A stretch of 6,294 nt of DNA. Origin: Flavipsychrobacter stenotrophus. Its GTDB lineage: Bacteria > Bacteroidota > Bacteroidia > Chitinophagales > Chitinophagaceae. Where the stretch lies: NCBI GenBank assembly GCA_947372365.1, contig CANBTK010000126.1, positions 1 through 6,294 on the forward strand, read 5' to 3'. Positions 1-3,401 of the stretch are shown one piece after another (within the stretch, counting starts at the first letter, position 1; each line of letters opens with the position of its first letter). The notes under the pieces were generated by a model that did not search any database, was not told where the DNA came from, and worked only from the letters and a program-made list of their open reading frames with translations. The position numbers and the translations under genes were made by a program.

Positions 1-230
1 ACCCTTCAAAAGATGAAGTAAAAATCACCTTTACCTTACCCGAAGGTACAAGCAGGGGAGAGCTACAACTATACGGGACTAATGGCCAGAAGATAAAAAC
101 CTTTCAGGTAGATAATCGGTTTGGTTACATCATGCTGGATAATTCACAGTTGGCATCAGGAGTGTATTATTATAATATAGTTGTGAATGGGCAGGTAAGC
201 ACTACACAGAAGTTTGTGGTTATAAAGTAG
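1..230 (+). CDS. C-terminal end of a T9SS-secreted protein (type A sorting domain), 5' truncated
   Basis: The reading frame enters at the left edge (first full codon at base 3) and runs 75 codons to a TAG at 228-230. The visible part has the layout of the Por secretion tail (TIGR04183, type IX secretion sorting domain A): a first strand VKITFTLPEG, then ELQLYGTNGQKIKTF with the usual Y/D-x-x-G-x-x-I/V core, then a strand ending in the LASGVYYYNIV hallmark, and the closing strand TTQKFVVIK. Family knowledge says this tail routes a Sec-exported protein through the outer-membrane T9SS translocon, where it is usually removed and the protein is released or anchored to the surface. The body of the protein lies outside the window, so its activity (enzyme, adhesin or other) cannot be told. 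The final lysine just before the stop is typical. The sorting-domain call is strong; the identity of the cargo is unknown. Confidence 0.9.
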   Translation, partial: PSKDEVKITFTLPEGTSRGELQLYGTNGQKIKTFQVDNRFGYIMLDNSQLASGVYYYNIVVNGQVSTTQKFVVIK

Positions 231-232
231 CA

Positions 233-252
233 GCCGCACCAGCGGTGTTGGC
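233..252. other. Imperfect inverted repeat just after the T9SS-cargo stop codon
   Basis: GCC-G-CACC at 233-240 can pair with GGTG-T-T-GGC at 244-252 around a three-base AGC loop, giving a four-pair stem, a G-U pair, one bulged base and three more pairs. It begins three bases after the stop codon, where a terminator or 3'-end processing hairpin would sit. No T-run follows it, so it is not a standard intrinsic terminator. It may be chance. Confidence 0.25.
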
Positions 253-307
253 TGGCAAATCAGGTAATTGATTCGGGATAACGGAGTATATTGCAATTAA
301 AAAAGAG

Positions 308-1036
308 ATGAGGTTGTACCTGAAAATTGCCCTGTCCCTTTTTATATGCAGCTATATGCCATTTTGCGCCATGGCGCAGGAAGCTGATGTTGCCGTTATA
401 GAAAAGGCGGAGCCTGCGCCACAGGGGGCTAAAATGCTGGGGAAAATAAAGATAGGTGACGGCGTTTTTAAAACGGATTGTAGTTATGAAACAGTGGTGG
501 GCGAAGCAAAAGAAAAGGCGCGGAAGGCTGGTGCTAATATTGTAAAAATTACTGAGGTTAAAGAGCCCGATGGATGGAGTAGCTGCTACCGTATAAAGGC
601 CGATATCTACTATGCAGCAGACATAAGCGGCTATATAGCGTTGCAGCAACATAAGGATGACTCGGTTTCCGGGTCATTGCTGCCAGATACCGCATCGTAT
701 GCATTGGTTTATATTTACCGGCCCAGGTCAGGTGTTGGGGCATTAGTATCTTATATTATGCATCAGGATGATTCAGCCATGGGCAGGGTAAGGAATAATA
801 CAGGCTTTATCGTCAGGGTGCCCAATACCGGCAAAGTGAAGCTATGGGCACGGACCGAGTCGCGTGCAGAGGTTTCGGTTAATGTTGTGCGGGGCCACGT
901 TTATTTTTTGCGGTGCAGCATAAAAATGGGCGTTTTGGTAGGGGAGCCCAAGCTGGAACTGGTAAGCCCGCCAACAGGAGTGCGCGAATTTAAAAACGTG
1001 CGGGTGCGGCAAGCTACAGAGCCCGACACTGAATAA
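308..1036 (+). CDS. Exported two-domain protein: RcsF-like cysteine-pair domain plus DUF2846-like domain
   Basis: This 242-residue protein of unknown function starts with a signal peptide: charged start MRLYLK, hydrophobic stretch at about 7-20, and an AMA|QE signal peptidase I site after residue 23. There is no lipobox around Cys20, so a periplasmic or secreted protein is more likely than a lipoprotein. Residues about 40-103 (GAKMLGKIKIGDG to ADIYYA) hold a compact alpha/beta unit with AKEKARKAGANIVKI and two cysteines, Cys58 and Cys93; the GANIV and CYR pieces recall RcsF/YdgH-type envelope domains, where such cysteines form a disulfide. Residues about 131-228 begin ALVYIYRPRSG and continue through short beta strands to a GHVYFLRC strand and an LELV end, the pattern of DUF2846 beta-sandwich domains. 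The start is favoured by the signal peptide and an AAAAGAG purine run directly before it; ends in TAA. The flanking gene on the left is on the same strand, 77 bases away. A stress or envelope sensing role is only inference. Confidence 0.8.
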   Translation: MRLYLKIALSLFICSYMPFCAMAQEADVAVIEKAEPAPQGAKMLGKIKIGDGVFKTDCSYETVVGEAKEKARKAGANIVKITEVKEPDGWSSCYRIKADIYYAADISGYIALQQHKDDSVSGSLLPDTASYALVYIYRPRSGVGALVSYIMHQDDSAMGRVRNNTGFIVRVPNTGKVKLWARTESRAEVSVNVVRGHVYFLRCSIKMGVLVGEPKLELVSPPTGVREFKNVRVRQATEPDTE

Positions 1037-1170
1037 GGTTAAATACCCTTCCCATAGCCCGTTCAATGTTGGTATTGGCTAGTGCACGGTTAACCGGAAA
1101 CTATTGAGGTACCTAAACAAAATGTGTAGAGTGGCTAACTATGTTGCCTGAAATTAGTTTATGCCCTGTT
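1037..1170. other. Convergent intergenic gap with a 10-base perfect palindrome
   Basis: This stretch separates the plus-strand exported protein from the minus-strand PH-like membrane protein, whose stop codons face each other. It contains CGGTTAACCG (1087-1096), a perfect ten-base palindrome. AATACC (1042-1047) could pair with GGTATT (1071-1076), and TAGCC (1055-1059) with GGCTA (1077-1081), two mutually overlapping weak stems. None is followed by a T-run on either strand, so no intrinsic terminator can be called with confidence. No gene is seen in it. Confidence 0.4.
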
Positions 1171-1611
1171 TCATTCTGGCTTATTGCTAAGTACAGCCCT
1201 GGCTTCAAGGGGCTTTTTAGTGCCAAGTATAATTTTCTTGCCGTTACGCAGGTAGATATATATTCCGTGTGCGTTGTCTACAGAGTAAATATCAAAGGGT
1301 GTCATTGTCCTGCCGTTGTAAAGCATATGGTTCTTTACTTCTACAGCACGTATTTCACCCCAGCCTATATTTCTTTGAGTTAATTGTGCCGGGTACATCC
1401 TGTAATGAATGCCAGTGGCATCAATACTTGTTTCCAGCCTTGCCAGCATGAAGTAGGCGAGTAACAAAATAAAAGGGGCAGCAAAGAGTACATAAACCTT
1501 TTTACGTGCAAAACGCCATATGAGCGAGGGGATAGCTACAGCACCCACGCATGCTATAACATTGTATGGCCAACCATAGCTTTGCACCTCAGTAAAATCG
1601 GGCATAAGCAT
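1171..1611 (-). CDS. Two-helix membrane protein with a PH-like cytoplasmic domain
   Basis: This 146-residue protein is not a named family I can fix with certainty. Two hydrophobic segments at about residues 14-32 and 39-57, joined by the basic turn WRFARKK, form a hairpin in the inner membrane. Residues about 58-146 look like a bacterial PH-like domain: a first strand ETSIDATGIHYRMYP, the phrase NIGWGEIRAVEV where such domains carry the I-x-W-x-E/D-I motif, a strand GIYIYLRNGKKIILGTKK and a final helix. The basic turn between the helices suggests that both termini face away from it by the positive-inside rule, though with only two helices topology is uncertain. Its ATG (1609-1611) directly abuts the TAA of the SPFH gene, and GGAAAG inside the end of that gene can serve as ribosome binding site; Met3 is an alternative start. 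Translational coupling argues that the two products work together. It ends in TGA. It is not NfeD, the usual SPFH partner, which has more helices and an OB fold. Confidence 0.8.
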   Translation of the reverse strand: MLMPDFTEVQSYGWPYNVIACVGAVAIPSLIWRFARKKVYVLFAAPFILLLAYFMLARLETSIDATGIHYRMYPAQLTQRNIGWGEIRAVEVKNHMLYNGRTMTPFDIYSVDNAHGIYIYLRNGKKIILGTKKPLEARAVLSNKPE

Positions 1612-2553
1612 TTATTTTTTCTTTCCATCAGCACCTTCCCCGTCAAAACCCTGCAGTGTAGACATTAACTGCTGCATGGTGCGCTGGTAATTGTTGCTGC
1701 TGCCATCCAGGAAGATGGTATTGCCTTTGCCATACTCTGCAAAGTGCTTGATAGCATCGGTCCACATAGAAAATAAGATGAAGCTGGCATCCAGGTTAGC
1801 ACTTTCCATTTCTTTGGCAGCAAGCGCCATGCCGCGTGCCACTTCTTCGCGGAAGAGCGCCACGCCCTGCCCGCGCATCTGTGCTGCCTGCCTTTCCGCT
1901 TCTGCCGATATTTTTATAGCATTGCCCTCGGCTTCTGCTGCCTTAGTTTTGGTAATCAACAGTGCCTGGCCCTGGTTTTCTGCGGCCGCTTTAAGGTTAT
2001 TAGAAGCAACCACCTCGGCCATGGAGCGGAGAATGGCATCGTCAAATGTGATATCATTAATCTGTATATCCAGCAGGTGGTAGCCCCAGCCTTCCAGGTG
2101 TATATCCAGCTGGCCTTTTACGTGGTGTATAATTTCAGATCGCAGCTGCAGTACTTCCGATTGTTTCTTGGTAGCAACAAAAGCCCTTACTTCGCCTTCC
2201 ACCGAGCGGATTAATGCGTTTTTAAAGCTCACATCGTCAATGAATTTGAAGGCTACATTCTCTATTGTTGCACTTTCTTCATTAAGCACAGAGTAAAGCA
2301 GCATGGCCGAAAAATAAACGTTGGCCTGGTCTTGCGAAATAGCCTGGAATTTTAATTCCATAGAGCGGTTCTGGTAAGATATACGGCGGAAAATCTGCTC
2401 TATTATCGGGATTTTGAAATTAAGCCCGGGGTGCATGATGCGCTTAAACTTACCGAAAACGGTTATAACCGCCACGGTGCCTTGTTGCACCGTAACAATG
2501 GATGCCAACAAGATAAAAATTGCTACAAAGGCTATTACGAATACGGGTATCAT
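1612..2553 (-). CDS. SPFH/band 7 membrane scaffold protein, HIR/stomatin-like
   Basis: This 313-residue protein has an N-terminal membrane segment (residues 2-21, FVIAFVAIFILLASIV) followed at once by the SPFH domain: VQQGTVAVITVFGKFKRI, then HPGLNFKIPII, both hallmarks of band 7 proteins. Residues about 130-180 (KKQSEVLQLRSEI, GWGYHLLDIQINDITFDDAI) match the plant hypersensitive-induced-reaction and slipin branch rather than HflK/HflC. A helix rich in Ala, Glu and Gln (about 186-250, with KAAEAEGNAIKISAEAERQA) is the coiled coil used for oligomer assembly. The tail is polar and ends GADGKKK. Members form rings or cages on membranes that define microdomains and shelter partner proteins; the partner here is likely the PH-like protein encoded immediately downstream. 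Length is normal. The ATG at 2551-2553 is chosen because the membrane segment starts right after it; no good Shine-Dalgarno is seen, as is usual in Bacteroidota. It ends in TAA. First gene of a two-gene operon, divergent from the IPExxxVDY-like gene. Confidence 0.92.
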   Translation of the reverse strand: MIPVFVIAFVAIFILLASIVTVQQGTVAVITVFGKFKRIMHPGLNFKIPIIEQIFRRISYQNRSMELKFQAISQDQANVYFSAMLLYSVLNEESATIENVAFKFIDDVSFKNALIRSVEGEVRAFVATKKQSEVLQLRSEIIHHVKGQLDIHLEGWGYHLLDIQINDITFDDAILRSMAEVVASNNLKAAAENQGQALLITKTKAAEAEGNAIKISAEAERQAAQMRGQGVALFREEVARGMALAAKEMESANLDASFILFSMWTDAIKHFAEYGKGNTIFLDGSSNNYQRTMQQLMSTLQGFDGEGADGKKK

Positions 2554-2646
2554 GCAAATGGAATTTGAAGTGAAAGTACAACATGCCAGCCAAAGTTGTA
2601 GATAATATTTGCCAGTTTTTTAATTGGTAACGATAGGTAATGGTTG

Positions 2647-2678
2647 GTTGCCCGCCCCGCAGGGCCTCATTACTTTTA
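2647..2678 (+). promoter_or_regulatory. Possible Bacteroidota-type promoter for the IPExxxVDY-like gene
   Basis: GTTG at 2647-2650, 20 bases, then TACTTTTA at 2671-2678 resembles the Bacteroidota sigma-ABfrA layout TTTG-N19-21-TAnnTTTG with one mismatch in each box and a correct spacer. It would place the transcript start near 2684, some 60 bases before the ATG. The spacer holds the small GC hairpin GCCCCGCAGGGC (2654-2665). No equally good match was found on the minus strand for the SPFH operon, where CAACTTTG (revcomp of 2590-2597) is the closest -7 candidate. Weak call. Confidence 0.3.
2654..2665. repeat. Short GC-rich inverted repeat in the divergent intergenic region
   Basis: GCCCCGCAGGGC folds as a four-pair GC stem with a CGCA loop. 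It sits in an otherwise AT-rich 194-base region between two divergent genes. No T-run follows on either strand, so it is not a terminator. It could be an operator-like or structural element, or chance. Confidence 0.3.
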
Positions 2679-2747
2679 TAGGCTATTTGCTTGCAATTAT
2701 GTTGCACCAATATTGTAACTTCACTGTTCGAAAAAGGGTAGGGCTGT

Positions 2748-3206
2748 ATGGCAGTAAAACAGGAAAAATTTAATGCTTTCGAAATGCAGGTGGATTTTTT
2801 CGCCGACACTGCAATGGTAGGCATTGTGTGCCCCCTGCCTGCGTACCATTTTTGCTGGTTGCTCAACAGGCATTTTGAAATGAATTTCAGGTGCGCGCCT
2901 GAACTTACCATACCGTTTTGTGAAGATGGCCTAACATCTTACTTCGCCGTTTACCAATACCTGCAGCCTGACAGCAACCACGAATACCTGTTGTATAAGG
3001 TAAAGAACGAAGCTACTTACCTGCTGCCCCGCCTCAAGAAAGGCAACTGGTTGAATAACATTGATTACCTGTTACTGCTTAAAACAACAAACCCGGAAAA
3101 AGACGCAACCACTTTTTCAAAACAGCTAGGCAACGTTAATGGTATAATATTGACAAGGCCGGTAGATGCAGGGCAAATTGAACACCTGGAAAACCTGCTG
3201 GTGTAG
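2748..3206 (+). CDS. IPExxxVDY-like family protein
   Basis: This 152-residue soluble protein has no signal peptide or membrane segment. It matches the plan of the small Bacteroidota IPExxxVDY family: an opening acidic strand (MQVDFFADTAMVGIV, where relatives have a D/F-rich stretch ending in GI), the helix YHFCWLLNRHF corresponding to the conserved YRLCWALN-type segment, a middle section of strands (YFAVYQYL, YLLYKVKNEA), and the signature region followed by a strand LLLLK and an ending ILTRPVDA near the C terminus. The signature is divergent: LLPRLKKGNWLNNIDYLLLL, so IPE reads LPR, VDY reads IDY, and the gap between them is longer than usual. The family's function is unknown. In many relatives the gene sits between rnc and pyk, but here neither neighbour is present. 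The ATG at 2748 gives the family's usual length; Met13 would cut into the first strand. It ends in TAG. Family assignment rests on my recollection of the pattern, not a search. Confidence 0.72.
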   Translation: MAVKQEKFNAFEMQVDFFADTAMVGIVCPLPAYHFCWLLNRHFEMNFRCAPELTIPFCEDGLTSYFAVYQYLQPDSNHEYLLYKVKNEATYLLPRLKKGNWLNNIDYLLLLKTTNPEKDATTFSKQLGNVNGIILTRPVDAGQIEHLENLLV

Positions 3207-3370
3207 TTTTTTCGCCGGCTGGCGGCCCAATGACCTTTTCTTTCCTCTGTTTAGGTTAATTAACGTACATATTGGCTGTTTAAATGACAGGCAGTGTTAG
3301 CTTAGCGTTTTATTTGGAAAACTTTTTTTTACAAAAGGCAATCTAAAAACTTATAACTGGCAACTTTTAT
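3207..3370. other. Intergenic leader region without a gene
   Basis: Together with the promoter box this is the 195-base gap before the DUF2723 gene. CGCC-GGCT-GGCG at 3213-3224 can form a four-pair hairpin soon after the preceding stop codon, but the T-run lies before it rather than after it, so a plus-strand intrinsic terminator is not supported; only a loose pyrimidine run (3235-3249) follows. The right half is AT-rich with a T8 run (3323-3330), as is common upstream of promoters. No small ORF with a credible start is seen. Confidence 0.4.
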
Positions 3371-3378
3371 TATTTTTG
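3371..3378 (+). promoter_or_regulatory. Bacteroidota -7 promoter element (TATTTTTG)
   Basis: TATTTTTG is an exact match to TAnnTTTG, the -7 box of the primary sigma factor in Bacteroidota. It lies 23 bases before the ATG of the DUF2723 gene, implying a short untranslated leader of roughly 10-20 bases. No good -33 TTTG is found 19-21 bases upstream (the region reads TAAAAACTTATAAC), so recognition would depend on the -7 box and the AT-rich surroundings. Confidence 0.55.
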
Positions 3379-3401
3379 TCCCCATTGTCTAATTATATAT
3401 C

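Noticed and set aside
308..652. Antisense frame over the exported protein, and a possible lipoprotein lipobox at Cys20
   Set aside because: The antisense frame has no coding features. The residues before Cys20 (YMPF) do not fit a lipobox, and AMA|QE is a good signal peptidase I site.
1691..2083. Plus-strand open frame of 130 codons inside the SPFH gene
   Set aside because: It lies fully antisense to a clear SPFH coding sequence; its Ala/Ser-rich composition is the mirror of the Ala/Glu coiled-coil codons.
1171..2553. HflK/HflC or an NfeD-SPFH pair
   Set aside because: The SPFH protein has the HIR/slipin-type central segments and there is only one SPFH gene; the partner has two helices and a PH-like domain, not the NfeD layout.
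2450..2911. Minus-strand open frame of 153 codons spanning the divergent region
   Set aside because: It overlaps the start of the SPFH gene in another frame and the start of the IPExxxVDY-like gene in antisense, and shows no domain pattern.
3207..3250. GC hairpin after the IPExxxVDY-like gene as an intrinsic terminator
   Set aside because: The stem is only four pairs and the T-run comes before it on the plus strand, with no T-run directly after.
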